Shown: positions 17,613 through 25,765 of the stretch, piece after piece
How positions within the stretch are numbered: position 1 is the stretch's first letter
Layout: every line of letters begins with the position of its first letter
Assembly (NCBI GenBank): GCA_016201405.1
Contig: JACQCZ010000015.1
Location: 248,001 to 312,000, forward strand
DNA length: 64,000 nt
Direction: 5' to 3'
Origin: Candidatus Acetothermia bacterium
GTDB taxonomy: Bacteria > Bipolaricaulota > Bipolaricaulia > RBG-16-55-9
The notes under the pieces: model-generated
What the model saw: the letters and a program-made list of their open reading frames with translations, nothing else
Told to the model about the DNA's origin: nothing
Databases searched by the model: none
Translations under genes and position numbers: made by a program

Positions 17613-17784
17613 TGAGAAACTGAGAAAGTCTTGATTCTATGAGAAGATTCTGATAAGAAACAGTGTGAGAAAGCCACTGAGAAACTGTCGTTCGTTTCTC
17701 ACCAACAAGACAATTTCTTATCTATTTCTCAGTGGCTTTCTCATCAAGAAATTCCGTTCTGTACTGGAGTTTCTCACTTTCTCA
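17613..17784. repeat. TGAGA forward/reverse array 1
   Basis: Five copies of TGAGAA(A/G) begin at 17613, 17621, 17640, 17666 and 17678; then five copies of the reverse complement TTTCTCA begin at 17695, 17725, 17737, 17770 and 17778. All forward copies precede all reverse ones. The best pairing is a perfect 18-bp inverted repeat (17667-17684 with 17725-17742); ACTGAGAAAGT (17619-17629) pairs with 17776-17786, and GATAAGAAA (17652-17660) with 17714-17722. It lies between the hflC stop and the zinc-ribbon gene. Confidence 0.8.
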
Positions 17785-17856
17785 GTGTGATGATCTACTC
17801 CAGAGAACCAGACCAAGCAACCCCTCAGAAGAGTTCAGTCACAGAAAAGTCACTCG

Positions 17857-18732
17857 TCACTTGCTATTCGATGACCCCTGAGGCTGCATCGTCTCCAGCA
17901 GCCTCAAGTAGTCCGCCTGGGATGAGAGCACCAGCGTGGTGTTCGTCTCCAGAGTCTTTTTGTACGACTCCAGCGTCCGCCAGAAGAGGAAGAACTTCTC
18001 ATCCTGGTTGTAGGCGTTGGCGTAGGTCTCCAGGGCCTGGGCATCGCCCTCGCCTTTCAGCTCTTCGGACGTCTTGCTGGCATCGGCCTTGATGATCGTG
18101 ACTTGCCGGTCAGCGTCAGAGCGGATGCGCTGCGATTCCTGCTCTCCCTCGGCTCTGAAGCGCTGCGCAATCTGTTTGCGCTCGCTGATCATGCGCTGAT
18201 ACACAGCCTGGGCGTTGGCATCAGGAAGGTCGGCACGCTTGATGCGCACATCCACAATCTGAATGCCAAAGTCTGCCACTTGCGTCTGAGCGCTCTGCTT
18301 CACTTCAGTCAAGAAATCGCGCTGCAAGACGTCTGTAAAGTTCTTCTTCCCGAGCACATCTCGCAAAAGTCCATAGACAATGTTATCCAGGTTGGTCTCC
18401 GCTTGAGTTCGACCACCAGGGACTGTCTGGACGAACTTCTGGAGATCTGCAATGCGCCAAAGCGTGTAGCTGTCTATGGTCAGGCGCTGCTTGTCCACAG
18501 TAATGATCTCTGCTGGCTTGATGTCCATGCTCAGCAGCCGGTCTTCCACATAGACAACGTTCTGTACAAACGGAGTCTTGAAGTAGAGCCCGGGATCCGT
18601 CACAATCCGTTTGATCTTCCCGAACTCAAGAACGACGGCCTTCTGGGTCTCATCCACCGTAAAGCTGAAGAGGGAGAAGCCGATCCAAGCCAGCACAAGC
18701 AGCCCAATCACTCCGAATAGTATACGCCTCAT
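17857..18732 (-). CDS. hflC: HflC, SPFH-family protease modulator
   Basis: The 291-residue protein has one N-terminal membrane helix (LFGVIGLLVLAWIGFSLFSF region, residues 4-25) and an SPFH/band-7 domain: VLEFGKIKRIVTDPGLYFKTPFV at residues 35-57, DIRIKRADLPD-like text (VRIKRADLPDANAQAVYQRM) and the Ala/Glu-rich coiled coil that ends it. With HflK it forms the membrane cage around FtsH. Its ATG overlaps the hflK stop by 4 bp. A C-terminal extension after the coil (residues about 235-291) is typical. Confidence 0.95.
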   Translation of the reverse strand: MRRILFGVIGLLVLAWIGFSLFSFTVDETQKAVVLEFGKIKRIVTDPGLYFKTPFVQNVVYVEDRLLSMDIKPAEIITVDKQRLTIDSYTLWRIADLQKFVQTVPGGRTQAETNLDNIVYGLLRDVLGKKNFTDVLQRDFLTEVKQSAQTQVADFGIQIVDVRIKRADLPDANAQAVYQRMISERKQIAQRFRAEGEQESQRIRSDADRQVTIIKADASKTSEELKGEGDAQALETYANAYNQDEKFFLFWRTLESYKKTLETNTTLVLSSQADYLRLLETMQPQGSSNSK

Positions 18733-19733
18733 TTGCCGGCCCCCTTCAAGAGCTGCTCCAGGTTTAAGAGACTGATGACCCCACTGCCCTCGGCAGCGGG
18801 GACGATGATCTTGTTCATTCCTGGGAGGACCTCTTCCATCGTCTCGATGTAGAGCCGGTCTTCCGTAACGCTCGGCCCGAGCTTGTAGCGGCCAAGAACA
18901 GAGAGGAAGCGCGCGACATCACCCTCAGCCTGCAAGATGCGGCTCTGCTTATAAGCATCCGCTTCGTTCAAAATGCGCTGCTTTGCGCCTTCAGCGACAG
19001 GAATCTGCTCATTGGAATAACGCTTGGCATCCAAGATCGCGCGCTCCTTATCCTGGGCGGCGCTGTTGACATCATCAAAGGCCTGCGCCACTTCCTTTGT
19101 TGGCGGAGTCACCTCTTGGAGCCGGACGTTCGTGATGCGGATGCCAGCACCATACTGATCAAGCAGGGCTTGCAGCTCTTTCAGCGCTTCATTGGCGATC
19201 TCTTCGCGTTGATCAGTGAGAGCCTGATCCACGGTGCTCGTCGCAACCCGCTCTCGGATGATGGCCTGGGCCGCCTCTCGAATGAGTGTGCGATAATCTT
19301 CGAGCTGAAATGCGAATTTTTGTGTATCGATGATGGAATACTGAATGACCATCTCCACAGAGATGATGTTAAAATCACCGGTAAGCATCAAGGCCTCTTC
19401 GGGGTTGGTCGGGAACTGAGTGCTGGGAACGCCCGAGCGGCTCTGAAAGCCGATCTCTTCTGTCCGTACGTTGGACTGATCGACAATCACAACGCTCTCG
19501 ATCGGCGCTGGCCAGTGATAATTGAAGCCAGGACTCGTCGTGGCCGTATATTTACCGAATTGCTTAACCAGGCCGATCTCAGAAGGCTGGATCGTATAGA
19601 AACCGCTGGCCAGCCAGATCCCGAGGATCACCAGAAGAATTACAATGACGGTAAACCCGCTCAATTTGCCGATCTGGCGTCCCCACTTTTGCCAGGGTTG
19701 CTCAGAGTTTCCAATATCAAAGGGTTCTTTCAA
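18729..19733 (-). CDS. hflK: HflK, SPFH-family protease modulator
   Basis: The 334-residue partner of HflC has one membrane helix (residues about 27-47), then the SPFH domain with IGLVKQFGKYTATTSPGFNYHWP, RVATSTVDQALTDQREEI and ITNVRLQEVTPPTKEVAQAFDDV. It starts with TTG at 19733, selected because AGGAGG lies 9 nt upstream and the frame begins with MKEPFDIG there. The Gly/Asp-rich N-terminus of proteobacterial HflK is shortened here. A promoter and a small hairpin (ACAGAC/GTCTGT, 19755-19771) precede it. It diverges from guaA. Confidence 0.95.
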   Translation of the reverse strand: MKEPFDIGNSEQPWQKWGRQIGKLSGFTVIVILLVILGIWLASGFYTIQPSEIGLVKQFGKYTATTSPGFNYHWPAPIESVVIVDQSNVRTEEIGFQSRSGVPSTQFPTNPEEALMLTGDFNIISVEMVIQYSIIDTQKFAFQLEDYRTLIREAAQAIIRERVATSTVDQALTDQREEIANEALKELQALLDQYGAGIRITNVRLQEVTPPTKEVAQAFDDVNSAAQDKERAILDAKRYSNEQIPVAEGAKQRILNEADAYKQSRILQAEGDVARFLSVLGRYKLGPSVTEDRLYIETMEEVLPGMNKIIVPAAEGSGVISLLNLEQLLKGAGK

Positions 19734-19777
19734 TTTGGGGTTCCTCCTTCAACTACAGACTTGTTGTCTGTTGAATG

Positions 19778-19806
19778 ATTGTACGAAGCAGCACCGATGG
19801 CTTCAA
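19778..19806 (-). promoter_or_regulatory. Promoter of hflKC
   Basis: Minus-strand TTGAAG (19806-19801) and TACAAT (19783-19778) are 17 bp apart. The leader would be about 38 nt and contain AGGAGG before the TTG start. Confidence 0.72.
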
Positions 19807-19869
19807 TGAATTTGCAATTTGAGCCTCTCTTGCATACCCTGGAGTATGGGAATTGGAGGTCAGCAGCAC

Positions 19870-21426
19870 GTGACTGAGGAAGGCATTCTCATTCTCGATT
19901 TCGGCTCCCAATATACTCGTCTGATTGCCAAGGCGATCCGTGAGCTTGGCGTCTATTCCGAGATTCTCTCGCCCGAGATTTCCACCGCAGAGATTGGCAA
20001 ACGCAACCCCAAAGCGCTCATCTTGTCTGGCGGTCCATGCAGTGTCTATGAAGAGGGCGCACCGCGCGCGGATCAGAAAATCTACGGGCTTGGCCTTCCG
20101 ATTCTAGGTATCTGTTACGGGATGCATCTGATCGCGCATGATCTCGGGGGAGTCGTTGTCACCTCCAAAGCGGAGTATGGCACAGCCACAGCCGAGATTG
20201 TGGAGCGAGACCCAATCTTTTCAGGATTAGCAGCCAAAGAGCCGGTCTGGATGAGCCATGGAGATATCATTGAGCAGTTGCCAAAGGGCGTAAAGACCTT
20301 GGCAACTACGCAAAACTCGACTGGAAAACTGGTTGCGGCGTTGCGAAATGAATCGGGGAGCATATACGGTCTGTCATTTCATCCAGAAGTTCATCACACA
20401 ATCCATGGCAAGATGATTCTGAAGAACTGGCTCAAGCTCTGCGGCATTAAGGGAAGCTGGAATCCGGGCAACCTGGTCAGCGAAAAGACGAGATCTCTCC
20501 AGCACGAATTGAAAGATAAACGCGCGCTCATCGGAGTCTCCGGCGGCGTAGATTCGAGCACCGCAGCGGTGCTCACCCATCGCGCCATTGGCGAGCGGCT
20601 CATCCCGCTCTTTGTGGATACAGGGCTTTTGCGAAAAGATGAAGTGGCTCGCACTCAATCTGTCTTTGAAAGTTTGGGTTTGCATCTAAACGTCGTCGAT
20701 GCAAGCCAGAAGTTCTTTGAAAAATTGAAGGGCGTCACCGATCCTGAGACAAAGCGCAAGGCGATCGGCGAGACGTTCATCCGTGTCTTTGAGGCTGAAG
20801 CCCATAAGCTCGAAAAGAGCCACGGCAAAATTGACGTGCTCATCCAAGGCACGATCTATTCAGACGTGATTGAGAGCGGCGGAGCTGGAACTGCCAAACA
20901 TGCCGACAAGATCAAGAGCCACCACAATGTTGGAGGTCTTCCCGAGAAGTTGGGCTTCCAGCTTGTCGAGCCGCTGCGAGAATTCTTCAAAGATGAAGTG
21001 CGCGAGATTGGAAAATCATTGGGCATTCCCGCTGATATTCTCAACGAGCAGCCCTTTCCGGGACCAGGTCTGGCTGTCCGGATACTGGGTGAAGTGACCC
21101 CAGACAGCATTGCCCTGTTACAAGAGGCCGATGCCATTCTTCGCGAAGAAGTGAGATTGGCTGGGCTCCATCACACGATCTGGCAGTACTTTGCGGTTCT
21201 TCTGCCCTTGAGAAGCGTTGCGGTTCGAGGCGACAACCGGGGCTATGGCTACGTGCTAGCTTTGCGGGCCGTCCATTCACGTGATGGCATGACAGCTGAC
21301 TGGTATAGAGTTCCGCATGAGCTCTTGGAAAAGATCTCGAGCCGCATCACCAATGAGCTGCAGGAGATCACGCGGGTGGTTTATGACATCACGTCTAAGC
21401 CACCGGCTACAATTGAATGGGAGTAA
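19870..21426 (+). CDS. guaA: GMP synthase (glutamine-hydrolysing)
   Basis: The 518-residue enzyme converts XMP to GMP. The class I glutamine amidotransferase domain comes first: ILDFGSQYTRLIAK, the nucleophile in GICYGMHLIAHDLGG, and FHPEVHHT for the His/Glu pair. The ATP-pyrophosphatase domain follows with the P-loop GVSGGVDSSTAAVL, IQGTIYSDVIESGG, and the C-terminal dimerization part ending in TSKPPATIEWE. I chose GTG 19870 because GGAGG lies 10 nt upstream; the frame also has a TTG at 19819. The Gln usual after CYGM is His here, a minor oddity. Confidence 0.97.
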   Translation: MTEEGILILDFGSQYTRLIAKAIRELGVYSEILSPEISTAEIGKRNPKALILSGGPCSVYEEGAPRADQKIYGLGLPILGICYGMHLIAHDLGGVVVTSKAEYGTATAEIVERDPIFSGLAAKEPVWMSHGDIIEQLPKGVKTLATTQNSTGKLVAALRNESGSIYGLSFHPEVHHTIHGKMILKNWLKLCGIKGSWNPGNLVSEKTRSLQHELKDKRALIGVSGGVDSSTAAVLTHRAIGERLIPLFVDTGLLRKDEVARTQSVFESLGLHLNVVDASQKFFEKLKGVTDPETKRKAIGETFIRVFEAEAHKLEKSHGKIDVLIQGTIYSDVIESGGAGTAKHADKIKSHHNVGGLPEKLGFQLVEPLREFFKDEVREIGKSLGIPADILNEQPFPGPGLAVRILGEVTPDSIALLQEADAILREEVRLAGLHHTIWQYFAVLLPLRSVAVRGDNRGYGYVLALRAVHSRDGMTADWYRVPHELLEKISSRITNELQEITRVVYDITSKPPATIEWE

Positions 21427-21453
21427 GGCTTTCTTAGAGGAAGGGGGACATGC

Positions 21454-22494
21454 TTGAAGGTCTGCCTCTATCTGGAAGCTGAGAGTGCCGTCGCCAAGTC
21501 AGGATTCCGCCGGGCATTCCAATCTCATCAGCAGGCACTTCGCACTGCGGGAGTCGAAGTTAGCACAAACCCGAATGACCGAGATTACGAGCTTCTTCAT
21601 CTACACGCCTTTGGTCCAAAGTCTCTCTATCACCTCAACCGCGCCAAGCGAGAAGGCATAAAAGTAGTCGTTCATGCCCACAGCGTCGGTGCCCACGACT
21701 TTCGGGACAGTTTTACACTCTCCAATTGGATCGCACCCGTCTATGAGAGATACTTGAGCTTTGTGTATGCGCAAGCCGATGCTATCTTTACACCAACCCC
21801 TTTTGCTAAAAAGATGCTGATTCAATTGGGCATTGAGAAGCCCATCTCTGTCATCAGCAATGGTGTGGATTCAAGCCAATTCAAATTTTCAGCGGAAGCC
21901 CGTGAGAAGTACAGAAGAGCAAATAATCTCTCCCGATTTACTGTCTTTGGGGCTGGACTGGTCATCCCGCGCAAAGGGATTGTCGATTTTGTCGAGATGG
22001 CCAAGCGGTCGCCTCAGCTTGATTTTATTTGGTATGGACACCGCTGGCCCAAGGCATTCGCGTATCACCCCAAGATGGACCGGATCTTGGAAGAGCACCC
22101 TGGCAACGTCAGACTGCCTGGCTATGTTGAGCATCCAAGCGAGGCCTTCTGTGCGGGAGATGTGCTCTTCTTTCCCTCGCATACGGAGACCCAGGGCATG
22201 GTTTTGTTAGAAGCCGCGGCACTCGGACGTCCCATTGTCGTGCGTGACTTGCCTGAATTTAGCGACTGGCTCACGCATGGCGTTGACTGTTTGAAGGGCA
22301 AGACATTGGATGAGTTTGGAGAGCATTTGTTACGGCTCTCCGAAGATCGTATCTTATACGAGCGGCTGGCCAGTGCGGCCAGGGAGATGGTAAGGAATCA
22401 TTTCATCGAATCCGTGGGAGAACAATTGAAGGCGTTGTATCTCTCTGTGCTGCAGAACGACTCTGCCAGAGAGACTGCCGCCATTCATGGATAA
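21454..22494 (+). CDS. GT4-family glycosyltransferase
   Basis: The 346-residue protein is a GT-B fold retaining glycosyltransferase. Text such as LLHLHAFGPKSLYHL, VVHAHSVGAHDFRDSF, PTPFAKKML and VISNGVDSSQF covers the N-domain; FPSHTETQGMVLLEAAALGRPIVVRD in the C-domain holds the E-x7-E nucleotide-sugar motif. The closest general resemblance is to monoglucosyl-diacylglycerol synthases and similar lipid glycosyltransferases, but the acceptor cannot be read. It starts with TTG at 21454 after a purine-rich GGAAGGGGG and lies 27 bp behind guaA. It opens a three-gene cluster with a GT2 enzyme and a phosphodiesterase. Confidence 0.88.
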   Translation: MKVCLYLEAESAVAKSGFRRAFQSHQQALRTAGVEVSTNPNDRDYELLHLHAFGPKSLYHLNRAKREGIKVVVHAHSVGAHDFRDSFTLSNWIAPVYERYLSFVYAQADAIFTPTPFAKKMLIQLGIEKPISVISNGVDSSQFKFSAEAREKYRRANNLSRFTVFGAGLVIPRKGIVDFVEMAKRSPQLDFIWYGHRWPKAFAYHPKMDRILEEHPGNVRLPGYVEHPSEAFCAGDVLFFPSHTETQGMVLLEAAALGRPIVVRDLPEFSDWLTHGVDCLKGKTLDEFGEHLLRLSEDRILYERLASAAREMVRNHFIESVGEQLKALYLSVLQNDSARETAAIHG

Positions 22495-22503
22495 GGAGCT
22501 TGC

Positions 22504-23334
22504 ATGATCTCTGTAGTCATTCCACTCTATAACGAAGCCGATGAGATTGAGAGCTGTTTACGTGCGTTTACCCGTCAGACCTATGGCGGGCCTTTCGAGG
22601 TGATCGTTGTTGATAACAACTCCAGCGATGATTCCCCCGCCCGCGTCTGGCAGTTTGCCATCACCCACCCCAAGATGGAGATTCACCTGATCCACGAGGG
22701 GAAGCAGGGCGTCTCTGCCGCATCACAGGCAGGCTTTTCTCATGCCCAGTATCCGATCATCGCCCGCACCGACGCCGACACGGTTGTGTCAGATGACTGG
22801 CTTGAGGTGATTGAGCAACGCTTTCAGGACTCAAAAGTGGCCGCGCTCTGCGGACGCGTCGGCTTTCGAGATCCCAGACCTCTGCAAAAATGGCTTCTCT
22901 TCGAGCAGATCATTGCCTTTCACCAGAAAGTTCACATCCTGATCAAAAAGCCGCACTTCTGGGGCTTCAACTTTGCCGTGCGTAAAGAGGTCTTTCAGCG
23001 CACCGGAGGCTTTGACACCCGGCTGCGCATGGCCGAAGATCTTGATTTAGCGCTCCGCATCCAAGAGAGCCTCTACTCCACTGAGAGAATTGAATATGCC
23101 GATGATATGCAGGTCTTCTCATCCAGCCGCCGTTACACTCCCGACCAGGAGTGGTGGAACTATACAGTAACTGGATACAAGTCCTACTTTCAGCGTGCCT
23201 GGCTCGGGCGCATATCGCCATGGATGTGTGTCTCTCCTCCACCCGACGAGAATCGCCCAGCTTTACCAATTCGCTCATCCTATCGCCGGAGGAGCAAGCG
23301 CCGCAGAGAGCCGGTGAAGGGACACTTTTCGTGA
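22504..23334 (+). CDS. GT2-family glycosyltransferase
   Basis: The 276-residue protein has a GT-A fold: VVIPLYNEADEIESCL at the start, VIVVDNNSSDDSP, the metal-binding ARTDADTVVSDDW (DxD region, residues about 88-100) and a later GGFDTRLRMAEDLDLALRI with the ED acceptor-side motif. The last 40 residues are rich in Arg and Pro and lie over the start region of the next gene. Its TGA overlaps the GTG of the phosphodiesterase gene, so the two are translationally coupled. The substrate is unknown; a cell-surface glycan or glycolipid is likely from the context. Confidence 0.88.
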   Translation: MISVVIPLYNEADEIESCLRAFTRQTYGGPFEVIVVDNNSSDDSPARVWQFAITHPKMEIHLIHEGKQGVSAASQAGFSHAQYPIIARTDADTVVSDDWLEVIEQRFQDSKVAALCGRVGFRDPRPLQKWLLFEQIIAFHQKVHILIKKPHFWGFNFAVRKEVFQRTGGFDTRLRMAEDLDLALRIQESLYSTERIEYADDMQVFSSSRRYTPDQEWWNYTVTGYKSYFQRAWLGRISPWMCVSPPPDENRPALPIRSSYRRRSKRRREPVKGHFS

Positions 23335-24968
23335 GTCGGAGACGCCTGGCGGTCATCGCCCTCGATGGGGCATCGCCAGAGCTGATCCAGCGCTGGGGCA
23401 ACTCAGGAGAGCTTCCAAATCTATCTCAACTGGTGCAGAAGGGGGCTTTTGGCCCTCTCACCAGCGTCATTCCACCTGTGACCGGTGCAGCCTGGGGCTC
23501 ATTTTGCACGGGCGTTCTGCCAGGACGACATGGCGTCTTTGAGTGGCTCCGGCGAGGAGAGAAGAGCTATAAGTTAAATTTGGTCAATTCAAGCGCTCTT
23601 GCCTTCCCCACGCTCTTCGAGTGGCTGAGCCAGCATGACATTCGGGTGGGAGTCATGAGTGTGCCGCTCTCCTATCCCATTCGCCCTGTCAATGGTTTTG
23701 TGGTGAGTGATCTTTTGACGCCGACTGGGGAAAAGTACACCTATCCAGTCTCATTACAAGACGAAATAGAACAAGAGCTTGGAAAGCCGTATCCGCTTGC
23801 TCCACCTCCCTGGCCAGGCAGATCGCGTGCCATTCGCTGGCTTGATGATCTGAAAGCTTCGCTACAAGCGCGTACAAAAGCCGCTTTGCATCTTGCTTCG
23901 ACGCAGCAATGGGACTTCTTTATGCTCCATGTGATGGAGACAGACTCTGTCCAGCATCAGATGTGGCAACAGATTGACAGGATCCCACGCAGACGCTATC
24001 GTCTCGATCTTGGAGAGCGCAATCCAATCTTAGAAATTTATAAGCTCTGTGATCAATTTATCGGCGAATTTCAGAGACAGCTCAATGACAAGACTGATCT
24101 TATGATCATCTCAGACCATGGCTTTGGCACGCATCTCCACAACCTGCATTTGAATACGTGGTTATTAAAAAATGGCTTTTTGAACCTCAAGAAAAATTTC
24201 TCGTCACAACTGAAGCGCTTCTTATTTGAACTTGGCCTCTGCCCAGAAAACCTCTATCCGTGGGAAGAGAATCTCAGGCTCCTGGGAAAAGTAACGGGAG
24301 AGCGGGCTTATGAGTGGCTGGGGCGCTTAGCTCTCTCCATGCAGAATATCGACTGGTCCGCAAGCGTCGCATATTCCTATGGGAATGTTGGCCAGATCTA
24401 TCTCAATCGCGCAGGGCGTGAGCCAGAAGGAATCGTCACAGAGAGAGAAGCTGAAAATATTATAACTCGACTGGAACAAAGGCTTCGAGGATGGAGAAAT
24501 CCAGCCAACAACGAGCCCGTCGTAGATCGAATTTATCGAAAAAGAGAAGTCTATACATCACGAGCGCTTGAGCGCGCGCCAGATCTTGTCTTTCTCCCCA
24601 AAGACGGCTATTCGCCGATGGGACTATCAGAGTTTCTGGCGAATAGGCCCATAACTCATCCTGTGGCTCATTCGGGATGGCACCGGCTGGATGGCCTATT
24701 TATTGGATCAGGTGAGCCCTTCCTATCAGGTCCAAAACAGAACTTGAAGCTGATCGATCTGTTTCCTGCAATCTGCCAGCTAATGGACGCTCCAGTTCCT
24801 GATCACATTGATGGGAAGATGTCCGTCTCGCTTCTTAAAGAGATTAGCGATGCGTCTCGCCAACGAAACGGAACATCGCCAGCACAAGCGCGAGAGACTC
24901 AGGGCTCTCTTACAGCCGCTGAAGAAGAAGAGATACGTGAGAGGTTGAAGGGCTTGGGGTATCTGTAA
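23331..24968 (+). CDS. AlkP-superfamily type I phosphodiesterase
   Basis: The 545-residue protein begins VSRRRLAVIALDGASPELI, with the first metal Asp, and TSVIPPVTGAAWGSFCTGVLP, where the Thr of PPVT is the likely nucleophile. MLHVMETDSVQHQMW and MIISDHGFGTHLH supply further metal ligands. This is the nucleotide pyrophosphatase/phosphodiesterase branch of alkaline phosphatases. The C-terminus ERLKGLGYL is common in such bacterial proteins. I chose GTG 23331 for its GTGA overlap with the upstream gene; a longer start at 23151 would be buried in that gene. Together with the two glycosyltransferases it may act on phosphate-linked glycans or lipids. The 3' end overlaps ftsX by 70 bp, tail to tail. 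Confidence 0.88.
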   Translation: MSRRRLAVIALDGASPELIQRWGNSGELPNLSQLVQKGAFGPLTSVIPPVTGAAWGSFCTGVLPGRHGVFEWLRRGEKSYKLNLVNSSALAFPTLFEWLSQHDIRVGVMSVPLSYPIRPVNGFVVSDLLTPTGEKYTYPVSLQDEIEQELGKPYPLAPPPWPGRSRAIRWLDDLKASLQARTKAALHLASTQQWDFFMLHVMETDSVQHQMWQQIDRIPRRRYRLDLGERNPILEIYKLCDQFIGEFQRQLNDKTDLMIISDHGFGTHLHNLHLNTWLLKNGFLNLKKNFSSQLKRFLFELGLCPENLYPWEENLRLLGKVTGERAYEWLGRLALSMQNIDWSASVAYSYGNVGQIYLNRAGREPEGIVTEREAENIITRLEQRLRGWRNPANNEPVVDRIYRKREVYTSRALERAPDLVFLPKDGYSPMGLSEFLANRPITHPVAHSGWHRLDGLFIGSGEPFLSGPKQNLKLIDLFPAICQLMDAPVPDHIDGKMSVSLLKEISDASRQRNGTSPAQARETQGSLTAAEEEEIRERLKGLGYL

Positions 24969-25765
24969 GTAAAGAATCCGAGCACAAGAGAGACAATCCC
25001 GCTAATAGCCAACCCGAGCAGGACACCTCGCAAGGCGGTCAGCTCAATCATGCCAGGCTGTGTGAGCTCTTTAAGTACGGAACTGCTCAGGATTGAGATC
25101 CAAAAGAGGAGAGTAAACGAGAAGATCCCGATCAAGATCGCATTAGCCAGTGCGATCAGCCCACCAAGAATGAGGAATGGTGCTCGCACCGTTCTTGGGT
25201 TGACTCCGGCCAGCTCCAATAGCTCAAGCTCTCCGGAAAAATCTCTTTTTGCTGCGATCATGCCCCAGCGAACCACCAGAAGCCCAAAAAGCCATAAGAC
25301 GATCCCTGCCCCAAGAAGCCAATCGCGGTTGACTGGATTCGCTGCGAAAGTTTTGAAGGACCCTGGATTCGAGGCAATGGGAAGTGAGACGCTCTGCACA
25401 CTCGGCAATGTCTGGAATTGGGCCATCGCGGAGTCTGCCGAGACCCCAGCCCGAAGCGTGATCTCAAAATGTTCGACAGCACCCGGTGATGAGTCTGTAG
25501 AGAAGAGATAGCGCGCACTTAAAATCTCCGGTGCAGAGTTCAATCTCTGCTGAAGGTCTTCAAGATCAGATTGCGCCAGACTGGGCTGTGGGATGACCCA
25601 CAACCTGGCTCCTTGACGAGTATCTTGAGTTTGGGTCAGCACAGAGACAAGCGAGAGCACGATGAAGAGAAATGCCCAACCCAGGATTCCAGAGAGCAAA
25701 AGCGTCCAAGTCTTGGATTGGAAGCTCCGAATCATCTCTTTGACAATGTAAAGTCCTCGGATCAT
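24899..25765 (-). CDS. ftsX: FtsX-like cell division permease
   Basis: The 288-residue protein has the FtsX layout: a cytoplasmic N-terminus with one membrane helix (LLSGILGWAFLFIVLSLVSVL region), an extracytoplasmic domain of about 100 residues, then three more helices. The loop GELELLELAGVNPRTVRAPF before helix 3 is the conserved FtsX contact region for FtsE. I chose ATG 25765, which overlaps the ftsE stop (ATGA). FtsEX couples division to peptidoglycan hydrolases. The last 23 codons overlap the phosphodiesterase gene on the other strand. Confidence 0.88.
   Translation of the reverse strand: MIRGLYIVKEMIRSFQSKTWTLLLSGILGWAFLFIVLSLVSVLTQTQDTRQGARLWVIPQPSLAQSDLEDLQQRLNSAPEILSARYLFSTDSSPGAVEHFEITLRAGVSADSAMAQFQTLPSVQSVSLPIASNPGSFKTFAANPVNRDWLLGAGIVLWLFGLLVVRWGMIAAKRDFSGELELLELAGVNPRTVRAPFLILGGLIALANAILIGIFSFTLLFWISILSSSVLKELTQPGMIELTALRGVLLGLAISGIVSLVLGFFTYRYPKPFNLSRISSSSAAVREP

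Noticed and set aside
18103-19778. Long open frames on the plus strand (205 and 220 codons) opposite hflC and hflK
   Set aside because: They are antisense shadows of two certain genes, have no family resemblance and no ribosome-binding sites.
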